A DNA stretch of 35,042 nucleotides, taken from positions 85,096-120,137 of the forward strand of contig MKTK01000011.1 in assembly GCA_001898255.1 (NCBI GenBank). The letters are read 5' to 3'. The DNA is from Chryseobacterium sp. 39-10 (GTDB lineage: Bacteria > Bacteroidota > Bacteroidia > Flavobacteriales > Weeksellaceae). The position numbers were made by a program, and so were the translations under genes. Under the pieces are notes generated by a model. It had not been told where the DNA came from and ran no database searches. It worked only from the letters and a program-made list of their open reading frames with translations. Positions 23,521 to 31,949 of the stretch are shown piece by piece (position 1 is the stretch's first letter; every line of letters starts with the position of its first letter).

Positions 23521-24999
23521 ATGAAATTAAATTTATTGTTAGCATTAGCATTGCCGATGGCCTTTTACGCTCAAAGTGCTTCCTCTAATGCTAATACTGG
23601 AGATTACCCTAATGCGTATTCTTCAGGTTCTGCCAATGTGCATTCTTTCGACAATTCGTCGCGTTTATTTCGCGACTGGTCGGTTTCCTTCGGAGGCGGT
23701 GGTGCATTTCTTCAGGCAGCAGATGTAAATTCGTTTTACGACGGAAAGGTTGATTTCGGATGGAATGGGTATGTAAGTTTAGACAAACAAATTTCCCATA
23801 CCTTCGGAATGAGTGTGCAGTACCAAATGGGTAAAACCAATCAGAAGGCCCTTCTACCAGGCGCTGCAGGAGTGGCAGCAGGCGTTGCTACCGCATGGAC
23901 AAAATATCACCAGATTTCATTGCTCGGTGATATTAATTTTTCGAACCTGATGCGACGTGTCGATAATCATTCTCCATACCGATGGGCACTTCATGGCTAT
24001 GCAGGGATTGGTTTTCAGGGGTACAACACCTTGCTCTTAGACAATGATATGTCACGATGGAGTACAACGCCAAAAAGAATTCCTATTGAAATTGAGCAAA
24101 AATTAGCACTTGATAGTTTCTTCTATCAGGTGGGTACTGGTTTAAAGTATAATGCATCCAAGTTGATCGATATTGAAGCTCGTGTAATGTATATTATTAC
24201 AGGTGATGATTCTTTTGACGGCGGTGGATGGGGTTCTTATGCAAGACCTGAATACAACGCAATTACCTCTGGCCATTCCGATAACATGTTTACCGCTAAC
24301 TTAGGCGTATCTTTCAAACTGGGTAATAAGCTGACCCACCTTACATGGTACGATCCATTGCAAGCTGCGTATTACAGAACAAATGTTTTAGAAACGAAGG
24401 AACCGGATTTTGTTGTCTGCGAAAAAGGAGACCAGGATAATGACGGTGTTTGTGATGATTGGGATCGCCAGCTTGATACGCCTGCAGGAGCAAGAGTTGA
24501 TGGCGCAGGTGTTGCCTTAGATATGGATTTGGACGGCGTAATTGATCTTTATGATAAATGTGTAACCGTACCAGGACCAGTAGAGAATAACGGTTGCCCT
24601 GTAACTGCAGTTGCGCCCGTAGCTACACCAGGTGTGTCAGAAGTGAATAAGTTTTTTGAAGGAATCGAATTTGAACTTAATAGTGATAAAATCCGTGCTA
24701 CTTCCAACGATAAACTTAACCAAGCAGCAGATATTATTAAAACTTTAGATGCCAAGAGTCAATTTATAGTTGTAGGAGCTACTGATGCGAGAGGTTCTGC
24801 AGAGCTTAATAAAAAATTGAGCCAGCGAAGAGCAGATGCTGTGGTTCGTTATTTGGTTTCAAAAGGAGTAAATGCAGGTACGCTTTCTGCTGAAGGTCGT
24901 GGTAAAACAGATTTGAAATATCCGGAATGTGATCCGGCAACCAAATGTCCGGAATGGAAAAACGAAGCAAACCGTAGAGTTTACTTTCAACAAAAATAA
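23521..24999 (+). CDS. OmpA-family outer membrane protein with thrombospondin type 3-like repeat (copy 1)
   Basis: The 492-residue protein has a signal peptide (LLLALALPMAFYAQ), a large N-terminal beta-barrel-like domain (about 50-300), and two type 3 repeats (DQDNDGVCDDWD; DMDLDGVIDLYDKC). The C-terminal OmpA domain contains the peptidoglycan-binding core GATDARGSAELNKKLSQRRAD. A CxPATKCPEW insert with two cysteines precedes the end NRRVYF. It should sit in the outer membrane with the C-terminal domain on peptidoglycan. The next gene is a tandem paralogue. Ca2+ binding by the Asp-rich repeats is expected from the family. Which ligands or pore function it has is unknown. Confidence 0.92.
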   Translation: MKLNLLLALALPMAFYAQSASSNANTGDYPNAYSSGSANVHSFDNSSRLFRDWSVSFGGGGAFLQAADVNSFYDGKVDFGWNGYVSLDKQISHTFGMSVQYQMGKTNQKALLPGAAGVAAGVATAWTKYHQISLLGDINFSNLMRRVDNHSPYRWALHGYAGIGFQGYNTLLLDNDMSRWSTTPKRIPIEIEQKLALDSFFYQVGTGLKYNASKLIDIEARVMYIITGDDSFDGGGWGSYARPEYNAITSGHSDNMFTANLGVSFKLGNKLTHLTWYDPLQAAYYRTNVLETKEPDFVVCEKGDQDNDGVCDDWDRQLDTPAGARVDGAGVALDMDLDGVIDLYDKCVTVPGPVENNGCPVTAVAPVATPGVSEVNKFFEGIEFELNSDKIRATSNDKLNQAADIIKTLDAKSQFIVVGATDARGSAELNKKLSQRRADAVVRYLVSKGVNAGTLSAEGRGKTDLKYPECDPATKCPEWKNEANRRVYFQQK

Positions 25000-25035
25000 A
25001 AAAACATCATTATTAACTAAATAAGAAGACAAATT

Positions 25036-26481
25036 ATGAAACTTAATTTAACCTCTATTGCACTTGCAATGATATTACCCACTGCTGTTTTTGCGCAGGA
25101 TTCTGTGCAAGAGACATCAGGAAAGTACCCTAACGCATATAGTTCGGGGTCTGCAAATGTTTCCCCATTTACACAAGCATCAAAAAGATTCAACGACTGG
25201 GCGATTTCTGCCGGAGCAGGTGTTCCGCTTATGCAATCCTCAGATCTTACTTCAATAAAAGGATTTGGAGCAGGTAAAAACCTGTATGGTTGGTCAGCAT
25301 ATTTAAGTGTTGATAAAGCAATTACCCACGCATTCGGTTTAAAACTGCAATACGATAAAGGTGAAACAAGACAAGGTTTTGTAAATACCAAAGATCATGT
25401 AGCGACGACAGAGGGAGCGGGTGCAAGAACACAATACGATGCGATCTCAATTTTAGGAGACATCAATTTCTCTAATCTTTTGAGAAGAGTTGATAATCAC
25501 TCTCCTTTCAGATGGGCTTTGCATGGTTATGCAGGGGTAGGTTCTTTGGCTTACCGTGCGTACAGACAAGACGCGGGTCCTGTTTATAACCAATCATTAA
25601 TTACCGAGGTTAAACCTTTTAAGTTAGGTAGTTTATTTGCACAAGCTGGTGCCGGGTTGAAATACCGTGCAACCAAATCTTTGGATTTAGAAGGTAGAAT
25701 GATGTACGTTGTTTCCGGAGATGATACCTTTGATGGTGCTGGCGGAACATCTTACAACGGTAAAGTTAATGATAACCCATCCGATAACTTGATCAACGTA
25801 ACACTTGGAGCAACCCTAAACTTAGGTAAGCACGAATCTCACTTGTTCTGGCACGATCCTTTACAGGAGATTTATTACAAACTTGATGTGTTGGCTGATA
25901 AAAACCAAGATGTTGAAGTATGTAAAAAAGGTGATGCCGATAATGACGGTGTTTGCGACGATTGGGATCGACAACTTGATACGCCTGCAGGTGCAAGAGT
26001 GGATGGTGCAGGGGTAGCATTAGATACTGACCTTGATGGAGTAATTGACCTTTATGACAAGTGTGTAACCGTTCCTGGACCAGTAGAAAACAATGGTTGC
26101 CCTACAACAAGTTCAAGTGTTGTTTCGGATAATACCAGAGTATTGGAAGGAATAGAGTTCGATTTGAATTCAGACAAGATCCTACCATCAAACACACCTA
26201 TTTTGAATAACGCCGTTAGCTACATCAACGGTACAAGTGGTTCATACAATGTGATCGGTGGTACAGATACAAGAGCTTCCGATGCTTACAACCAGAAACT
26301 TTCCGAAAGAAGAGCTAACAACGTAAAAGACTATTTGATTAAAAACGGAGTTACTTCTGGCAAATTGGACGCTATTGGAAGAGGTAAAAAAGACCTTAAG
26401 TATCCAGAATGTGAACCTGCTACAAAATGCCCTGAATGGAAAAACAGAGCCAACCGTAGAGTTTATTTTGAAGCAAAATAA
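25036..26481 (+). CDS. OmpA-family outer membrane protein with thrombospondin type 3-like repeat (copy 2)
   Basis: This 481-residue paralogue follows copy 1 after 36 bases. It has a signal peptide (TSIALAMILPTAVFAQ) and the same plan: SSGSANV after a YPNAY motif, a barrel-like domain with VDNHSPFRWALHGYAG, two Asp-rich repeats, and the OmpA core GGTDTRASDAYNQKLSERRAN. The repeat block is almost identical to that of copy 1, while the barrel loops differ. The pair probably arose by duplication and may form an outer-membrane porin or scaffold pair. A strong terminator follows. Confidence 0.92.
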   Translation: MKLNLTSIALAMILPTAVFAQDSVQETSGKYPNAYSSGSANVSPFTQASKRFNDWAISAGAGVPLMQSSDLTSIKGFGAGKNLYGWSAYLSVDKAITHAFGLKLQYDKGETRQGFVNTKDHVATTEGAGARTQYDAISILGDINFSNLLRRVDNHSPFRWALHGYAGVGSLAYRAYRQDAGPVYNQSLITEVKPFKLGSLFAQAGAGLKYRATKSLDLEGRMMYVVSGDDTFDGAGGTSYNGKVNDNPSDNLINVTLGATLNLGKHESHLFWHDPLQEIYYKLDVLADKNQDVEVCKKGDADNDGVCDDWDRQLDTPAGARVDGAGVALDTDLDGVIDLYDKCVTVPGPVENNGCPTTSSSVVSDNTRVLEGIEFDLNSDKILPSNTPILNNAVSYINGTSGSYNVIGGTDTRASDAYNQKLSERRANNVKDYLIKNGVTSGKLDAIGRGKKDLKYPECEPATKCPEWKNRANRRVYFEAK

Positions 26482-26504
26482 TTCACTCCACAGGAAATAA
26501 AATG

Positions 26505-26537
26505 AATCCGCCTCGGTAAAGAGGCGGATTTTTTTTT
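26505..26537 (+). terminator. Rho-independent terminator after the OmpA pair
   Basis: AATCCGCCTC pairs perfectly with GAGGCGGATT around GGTAAA, then a run of T follows. Confidence 0.88.
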
Positions 26538-26547
26538 GATCTTGAAA

Positions 26548-26880
26548 CTATTTTCTTAGCGATTTCGAAGTTCGAAAACTTGCAATTAAATAGTAAGCAA
26601 CGAAAACAGTTGAAAACTTAATGACAGAAGGTATCGCTTTTTCAAGATTGAAAATAATGCTACCTGAGACCATGAGGAGAATCATCGCCGTAAAAGATAA
26701 CAGAAACTTATGAGCTAGCTTAAATCTCTCATCATCAAGAAAGTATGCAACCGACCATGCTAAACCAAAAGAAACTCCGTAGTAAAGATCAAGCTCCCAA
26801 CCTTGGCTGCCCAGCAGATAATAGTTGAGAAAAAAACTAATTCCAGTTCCCATTACAAAATAAGTTGCGGCTCTTTTCAT
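26548..26880 (-). CDS. Small membrane protein of unknown function
   Basis: This 110-residue protein has four predicted membrane helices: TYFVMGTGISFFLNYYLLG, LYYGVSFGLAWSVAYFL, FLLSFTAMILLMVSGSIIF and FSTVFVAYYLIASF. The C-terminal tail is basic (RTSKSLRK). I recognise no family. The frame is open to 26937, but I start at the ATG 26880 because a perfect TAnnTTTG box lies just upstream (26894-26901) and the upstream extension would lie across it. It is convergent with the OmpA pair. No functional partner is adjacent. Confidence 0.7.
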   Translation of the reverse strand: MKRAATYFVMGTGISFFLNYYLLGSQGWELDLYYGVSFGLAWSVAYFLDDERFKLAHKFLLSFTAMILLMVSGSIIFNLEKAIPSVIKFSTVFVAYYLIASFRTSKSLRK

Positions 26881-26893
26881 CAATAATTTTTTG

Positions 26894-26901
26894 CAAAAGT
26901 A
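26894..26901 (-). promoter_or_regulatory. -7 promoter box (TACTTTTG) of the small membrane protein gene
   Basis: This perfect TAnnTTTG match on the minus strand lies 13 bases before the ATG at 26880. Confidence 0.5.
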
Positions 26902-27084
26902 CTGTTTTAGGATTTTATAGGCGCTTATTTTAAACATGGACGTCTCGATCAGTTTTGGTTAGTTTTCATACCTCATCGAAATGAACATTTCGAGCTTAAT
27001 GAGGATCTTTTCGAAAGTAATATATTGATTATTAGTTTTTTATCATTGTTATCTCGTTCGTTTCTCAAATTTTTAAAAATAACT

Positions 27085-27092
27085 TATATTTG
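27085..27092 (+). promoter_or_regulatory. -7 promoter box (TATATTTG) of icmF
   Basis: This perfect TAnnTTTG match lies 21 bases before the ATG at 27114. A TTG codon at 27090 falls inside the box, so it cannot be the translation start if this promoter is used. Confidence 0.5.
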
Positions 27093-27113
27093 GAGGAGAA
27101 CGAATTTGCTTTT

Positions 27114-30100
27114 ATGAAAACCGAAAAATATTCCCCAAAAAACAAAATCAGAATCGTGACCGCAGCATCCCTTTTTGATGGTCATGATGCTTCGATTAAT
27201 ATCATGCGACGTGTAATTCAAAGTACGGGTTGCGAAGTGATTCACTTGGGACATGACAAGTCTGCAGAAGAGGTGGTCAACACTGCGATTCAGGAAGATG
27301 CCAATGCAATTGCGCTCACTTCCTATCAAGGCGGTCACAACGAATACTTCAAGTATATCTATGATCTTTTAAAGGAAAAAGGCGCTCCGCAAATCAAGAT
27401 TTTTGGCGGTGGTGGTGGCGTTATCCTACCCGAAGAAATAAAAGACTTAATGAATTACGGTGTTACGCGTATTTACTCTCCTGATGATGGTCGCGAGCTT
27501 GGCTTGCAGGGGATGATTGATGACCTGGTTCAGAAATCCGATTTTCCTACAGGTGCGGAAGTGACTGTTGCTGATGTAGACCAAATCTCTTTTGAAGACC
27601 CTAAGTCGATTGCTAAAGTCATTTCGGCGGTCGAGAATTTTTCGGAGGAGAAACCGGAACTTGTTGCTGAGCTAAAAAAGAGAGCGTCATCTCCATCAGT
27701 TTTACATGGGAAGAAACAGTTGGTATCTATCGGAGATGCTGATATACATCGTGCTGCTTCCGAAATCCAGGAGGATTCTTCGCTGGCTGAGCACGTTGCG
27801 GCAAAGATTCCTATCATCGGCATTACAGGTACTGGTGGTGCAGGTAAATCATCCTTAACCGACGAGCTGGTTCGGAGATTCTTGCGATCCAATCCTGATA
27901 AAAGAATTGCCATCATCTCTGTGGATCCTTCCAAGAAGAAAACAGGTGGGGCATTGTTGGGCGATAGAATCAGGATGAATTCCATCAATGATCCTAGGGT
28001 TTATATGCGCTCTATGGCGACCCGTGAAAATAATGTGTCGGTTTCCCCCTACATTCATACCGCTTTGGATATCCTGAAAATCGCTGGACCAGATATTATC
28101 ATTCTTGAAACTTCAGGCATCGGACAGAGTGGTTCAGAAATCACTGAAATTGCTGATGTTTCAATGTATGTAATGACGCCGGAATACGGCGCATCTACCC
28201 AGTTAGAAAAAATTGATATGCTCGATTATGCCGATCTTATTGCGCTCAATAAATCTGATAAGCGCGGTGCTTTGGATGCCCTGCAAGCTGTGAGAAAACA
28301 GTACCAAAGAAATCACACCCTGTTTGATCAGTCGCTTGACAAAATGCCGGTGTATTCCACAAAAGCTAGCCAGTTCAACGATTGGGGAACCACCGAAGTT
28401 TACAATGAGCTGATCAGGAAAGTGAATGCTCAGTTTCCGGATCTTAAATTGCACGAGTACGAAGAACATAACGTAACACAGGACTCCACCATCATTCCAC
28501 CCAAAAGAGTCCGCTACCTTTCCGAGATTGTAGAGAATAACCATCAGTATGATAACGAGGTTGAGAATCAGGCGCTCATTGCCAAAAAAATGTACCTTGT
28601 TGACGGCGCAAAAGCGCTGATCACTGATGATTTGCATACACAGGAAAAGCTGGAAAAAGTATTTCTGAAAACCAAAAAAGATCTTTCTGAGGAAAATACT
28701 TCATTTCTTAAAGGGTGGCATCAGTTTAAAGAAGAGATGAGCGGCGACTCTTACTCTTACTTTGTTCGAGGTAAAGAAATTAAGGTAGAAACTAAATCTG
28801 AATCGCTTTCCCATTTGAAGATTCCGAAAATTGCTTTACCAAAATTTCAGGATTGGGGTGACCTGATTCGGTGGAAAGCCCAAGAAAACGTGCCAGGACA
28901 GTTTCCTTACACGGCGGGGATCTATCCTTTTAAAAGAACCGGAGAAGATCCCACCAGAATGTTTGCCGGTGAAGGCGGACCGGAAAGAACCAACCGAAGA
29001 TTTCACTACGTTTCCGCAGAAATGCCCGCCAAAAGATTATCTACTGCTTTTGATTCGGTAACACTTTATGGGCAAGATCCGGCATTGCCACCTGATATTT
29101 ACGGAAAAATTGGTAATGCAGGTGTTTCAATTGCAACGTTAGACGATGCCAAAAAGCTGTATTCCGGATTTGATTTGGTGAATGCTTTAACCTCCGTCTC
29201 AATGACGATAAATGGTCCTGCGCCAATGTTGCTCGCCTTCTTTATGAATGCCGCTATAGACCAAAACTGCGAGAAATACATTGAAGAGCATCAACTTTGG
29301 GATCGGGTAGATATCAAACTCAAAGAAAAGTACGATGATAAAGGTTTGCAACGACCAACTTACCATGGTGAACTTCCTCCGTCTAACAATGGTTTGGGAC
29401 TAAAATTGTTGGGGATATCAGGCGATGAAATTTTGGATGCAGAGGTGTATCAAAAGATTAAAGCTGAAACCATTGCAACCGTGCGCGGAACCGTGCAGGC
29501 AGATATACTGAAAGAAGATCAGGCGCAAAATACCTGCATTTTCTCTACAGAATTTGCTTTGCGGCTGATGGGCGATGTGCAGGAATATTTCATTCAGCAG
29601 AAAGTGCGCAATTTCTATTCGGTTTCTATATCCGGATATCATATTGCTGAAGCGGGAGCAAATCCTATCTCACAGTTGGCATTTACTTTGGCCAACGGAT
29701 TTACCTATGTGGAGTATTACCTGTCGAGAGGGATGGATATTAATGCATTTGCACCCAATCTCTCGTTCTTCTTTTCGAATGGTATCGATCCTGAATACGC
29801 TGTCATTGGGCGTGTTGCCAGGAGAATTTGGGCAAAAGCCATGAAACTGAAGTATGGCGCCGACGAAAGAAGCCAGATGCTAAAATACCATATCCAAACA
29901 TCGGGGCGGTCACTCCACGCACAGGAAATTGATTTTAATGATATTCGAACCACCTTGCAGGCATTGTATGCGATTTATGATAACTGCAATTCGCTGCACA
30001 CCAACGCGTATGACGAAGCGATTACCACACCAACTGAGGAATCGGTGAGAAGGGCAATGGCAATTCAGCTCATCATCAATAAAGAATTAGGATTGGCGAA

Positions 30101-30584
30101 AAATGAAAACCCGCTGCAAGGTTCTTTTATTATTGAAGAGCTGACCGATTTGGTAGAAGAGGCGGTTTACGCCGAATTCGACAGAATCACCGAACGGGGT
30201 GGTGTTTTGGGCGCAATGGAAACTATGTACCAACGTTCAAAAATTCAGGAAGAATCCATGCATTATGAATGGTTAAAACATACCGGCGAATATCCCATCA
30301 TCGGGGTCAATACTTTCTTAGGTAAAGATGGCTCGCCCACGATTTTGCCACGAGAAGTCATCCGCTCTACTGAAGAAGAAAAGCAACTGCAGATCTCAAA
30401 TTTGGAAAATTTCCAGAAGGCGCACGCCGATCGATCGGGAGAAATGCTTGCAACGCTTCAGAATGCTGCCATTAATCAGCAAAATCTCTTCGAAGTGATG
30501 ATGGAAGCAGGGAAGTATTGCTCACTGGGCCAAATTACCACCGCCCTTTTTGAAGTCGGTGGAAGGTACAGACGAAACATGTAG
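27114..30584 (+). CDS. icmF: Fused isobutyryl-CoA mutase-type B12 enzyme with built-in G-protein chaperone (IcmF)
   Basis: This single chain of 1156 residues has three parts. An N-terminal B12-binding domain carries the base-off/His-on DGHD (His24, cobalt ligand) and the GHNEYFKYI and FGGGGGVI loops. A MeaB-like GTPase follows with GTGGAGKSS at 239-247, [30 protein letters not shown] and LNKSDKRG. The C-terminal TIM-barrel mutase has [29 protein letters not shown] residues split across 600-622, [11 protein letters not shown] and [12 protein letters not shown]. This is the IcmF layout; methylmalonyl-CoA mutase is a different arrangement. It rearranges short branched acyl-CoA (isobutyryl to n-butyryl, possibly others) using adenosylcobalamin. 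Gln805 fits IcmF; Tyr604 is unusual (see findings). ATG 27114 is preferred over TTG 27090. Confidence 0.93.
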   Translation: MKTEKYSPKNKIRIVTAASLFDGHDASINIMRRVIQSTGCEVIHLGHDKSAEEVVNTAIQEDANAIALTSYQGGHNEYFKYIYDLLKEKGAPQIKIFGGGGGVILPEEIKDLMNYGVTRIYSPDDGRELGLQGMIDDLVQKSDFPTGAEVTVADVDQISFEDPKSIAKVISAVENFSEEKPELVAELKKRASSPSVLHGKKQLVSIGDADIHRAASEIQEDSSLAEHVAAKIPIIGITGTGGAGKSSLTDELVRRFLRSNPDKRIAIISVDPSKKKTGGALLGDRIRMNSINDPRVYMRSMATRENNVSVSPYIHTALDILKIAGPDIIILETSGIGQSGSEITEIADVSMYVMTPEYGASTQLEKIDMLDYADLIALNKSDKRGALDALQAVRKQYQRNHTLFDQSLDKMPVYSTKASQFNDWGTTEVYNELIRKVNAQFPDLKLHEYEEHNVTQDSTIIPPKRVRYLSEIVENNHQYDNEVENQALIAKKMYLVDGAKALITDDLHTQEKLEKVFLKTKKDLSEENTSFLKGWHQFKEEMSGDSYSYFVRGKEIKVETKSESLSHLKIPKIALPKFQDWGDLIRWKAQENVPGQFPYTAGIYPFKRTGEDPTRMFAGEGGPERTNRRFHYVSAEMPAKRLSTAFDSVTLYGQDPALPPDIYGKIGNAGVSIATLDDAKKLYSGFDLVNALTSVSMTINGPAPMLLAFFMNAAIDQNCEKYIEEHQLWDRVDIKLKEKYDDKGLQRPTYHGELPPSNNGLGLKLLGISGDEILDAEVYQKIKAETIATVRGTVQADILKEDQAQNTCIFSTEFALRLMGDVQEYFIQQKVRNFYSVSISGYHIAEAGANPISQLAFTLANGFTYVEYYLSRGMDINAFAPNLSFFFSNGIDPEYAVIGRVARRIWAKAMKLKYGADERSQMLKYHIQTSGRSLHAQEIDFNDIRTTLQALYAIYDNCNSLHTNAYDEAITTPTEESVRRAMAIQLIINKELGLAKNENPLQGSFIIEELTDLVEEAVYAEFDRITERGGVLGAMETMYQRSKIQEESMHYEWLKHTGEYPIIGVNTFLGKDGSPTILPREVIRSTEEEKQLQISNLENFQKAHADRSGEMLATLQNAAINQQNLFEVMMEAGKYCSLGQITTALFEVGGRYRRNM

Positions 30585-30611
30585 CAGTCAGGTAAAAACT
30601 CAATTTGAAAC

Positions 30612-30648
30612 AACCGCACTTTCATTCTAAAATGGGATGCGGTTTTTT
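30612..30648 (+). terminator. Rho-independent terminator after icmF
   Basis: AACCGCA pairs with TGCGGTT, with an internal CATT/AATG pair around CTAA, followed by T residues. It covers an in-frame ATG at 30637, so that codon is unlikely to start the next gene. Confidence 0.7.
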
Positions 30649-30687
30649 ATTAGCACTGAATTGCCTATTTTTATACAAATTTGCAGG

Positions 30688-31821
30688 GTGAAGCATTTCT
30701 TAAAAATACTATTTTCAGTTTTTATTGCATTCGTGGCGTTTTCTTGCCAATCGGAAAAACAAGAAAATGTTAATGAAGCTGCGAGAAGAATGGAAATTGT
30801 CGATAGCACGGTGATGGCTTTTCAGCAATTATTATTTCAGCAGCAATTAGACACGATCTTCAGCAAATCCCGATTGAACGGCGGTATATCAGTTGCAAAA
30901 CAAGGCAGGATAATTAAGGAAAAGTTCAACGGCTTTGAGGATTTTAAGACAAAATCAAAAATAGACAGTAATTCAGTTTTTGCGATTGGCTCGATCAGTA
31001 AACAATTTACTGCGGTTTTAGTTTTGTTGCAAGAAGAAGCCGGTAAACTCTCGATAGATGACAAGGTTTCGAAATATCTATCAGATTTCCAATCTAAACC
31101 TTTCCAGGAAATAACCATTGCCCAACTGCTGAATCACACTTCCGGTATCAGCGATGCAGGAAACGGTCTGCTATCATTACCCGGCACAAAATTCAATTAT
31201 TCCAACAAAGGGTATCGTTTTTTGGGTGAAATCGTTGCCAAAGTCTCCGGACAGTCATTTGACCAAAATCTCCAGACACTTTTTAAGAAAGTAAAAATGA
31301 TCCATTCTTCTACCGCTAATTTGTTTTCAAACGGTCATTTTGCAAGTGCTTATCTTGGGACGCCAACAGTTTTTCAGCAGGTTCAAAATATGCCGAAGCG
31401 TCTTGCTTCACAGGATATTTCTGTGGCTGCAGGCGGGGTTCTGTCCTCACTGTCAGATCTTCACCGCTGGAATTTCGCATTGTATAATGGTCAGATTTTG
31501 GGCAAAGGTTCCCTGAAGAAAATGCTGATCCCTTCATCCCAAACCCAGCACGCTATTTTAGGAAAAGTGGATTATGGACTGGGCATCATGATGAACGCAG
31601 GAAAACCGGTTTCTTATTTTCATACCGGGTACGTGAAAGGTTCCCCTTCACTGAATATTTACTATCCACAATCACAAACTTCGGTGGTTATTTTATCCAA
31701 TATTGCCGACGAATCCAAAGGTAAGAATACTATTTTTTCGCCACACAAGGCAGTGAAAGAATTAGCTGATGCTATTGAAAATGCGACGTCAGAGATGCAT
31801 AAAGCCATGAAAGTGCAGTAG
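30688..31821 (+). CDS. Serine hydrolase lipoprotein of the beta-lactamase/penicillin-binding protein fold
   Basis: From the GTG at 30688 the product has 377 residues. It begins with the lipoprotein signal KHFLKILFSVFIAFVAFSC (Cys20). The PF00144-type (class C) motifs are SxxK as SISK at 102-105, YxN as YSN at 171-173, and HTG at 312-314 in the place of KTG. NHTSGIS after the SxxK block is typical. Members are peptidases, esterases or D-amino-acid hydrolases; antibiotic hydrolysis is possible but not shown by these motifs. The ORF extends to an ATG at 30637 inside the icmF terminator, so I reject that start. It is a single gene anchored to a membrane, facing the periplasm or surface. Confidence 0.88.
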   Translation: MKHFLKILFSVFIAFVAFSCQSEKQENVNEAARRMEIVDSTVMAFQQLLFQQQLDTIFSKSRLNGGISVAKQGRIIKEKFNGFEDFKTKSKIDSNSVFAIGSISKQFTAVLVLLQEEAGKLSIDDKVSKYLSDFQSKPFQEITIAQLLNHTSGISDAGNGLLSLPGTKFNYSNKGYRFLGEIVAKVSGQSFDQNLQTLFKKVKMIHSSTANLFSNGHFASAYLGTPTVFQQVQNMPKRLASQDISVAAGGVLSSLSDLHRWNFALYNGQILGKGSLKKMLIPSSQTQHAILGKVDYGLGIMMNAGKPVSYFHTGYVKGSPSLNIYYPQSQTSVVILSNIADESKGKNTIFSPHKAVKELADAIENATSEMHKAMKVQ

Positions 31822-31949
31822 GTGCAATCGCTCATTTTTATCTTTCTGATAAAACGAAACTTATTGTTTTTTGAAAGGCGTTTTCACATCAATAATCATC
31901 ATCAAAAAAGAAAAATTTTCTTACATTTATTACCATTTAAAACTCGTCG

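Noticed and set aside
26881-26937. Upstream start of the small membrane protein
   Set aside because: The extension crosses a perfect -7 promoter box, so it would not be transcribed from that promoter.
27114-30584. Methylmalonyl-CoA mutase (MutA/MutB) annotation
   Set aside because: The order B12 domain, GTPase, mutase on one chain and the Gln at the Arg position fit IcmF instead.
30637-30687. ATG start 17 codons upstream of the serine hydrolase
   Set aside because: It lies in the icmF terminator and precedes the lipoprotein signal; GTG at 30688 gives a normal signal peptide.
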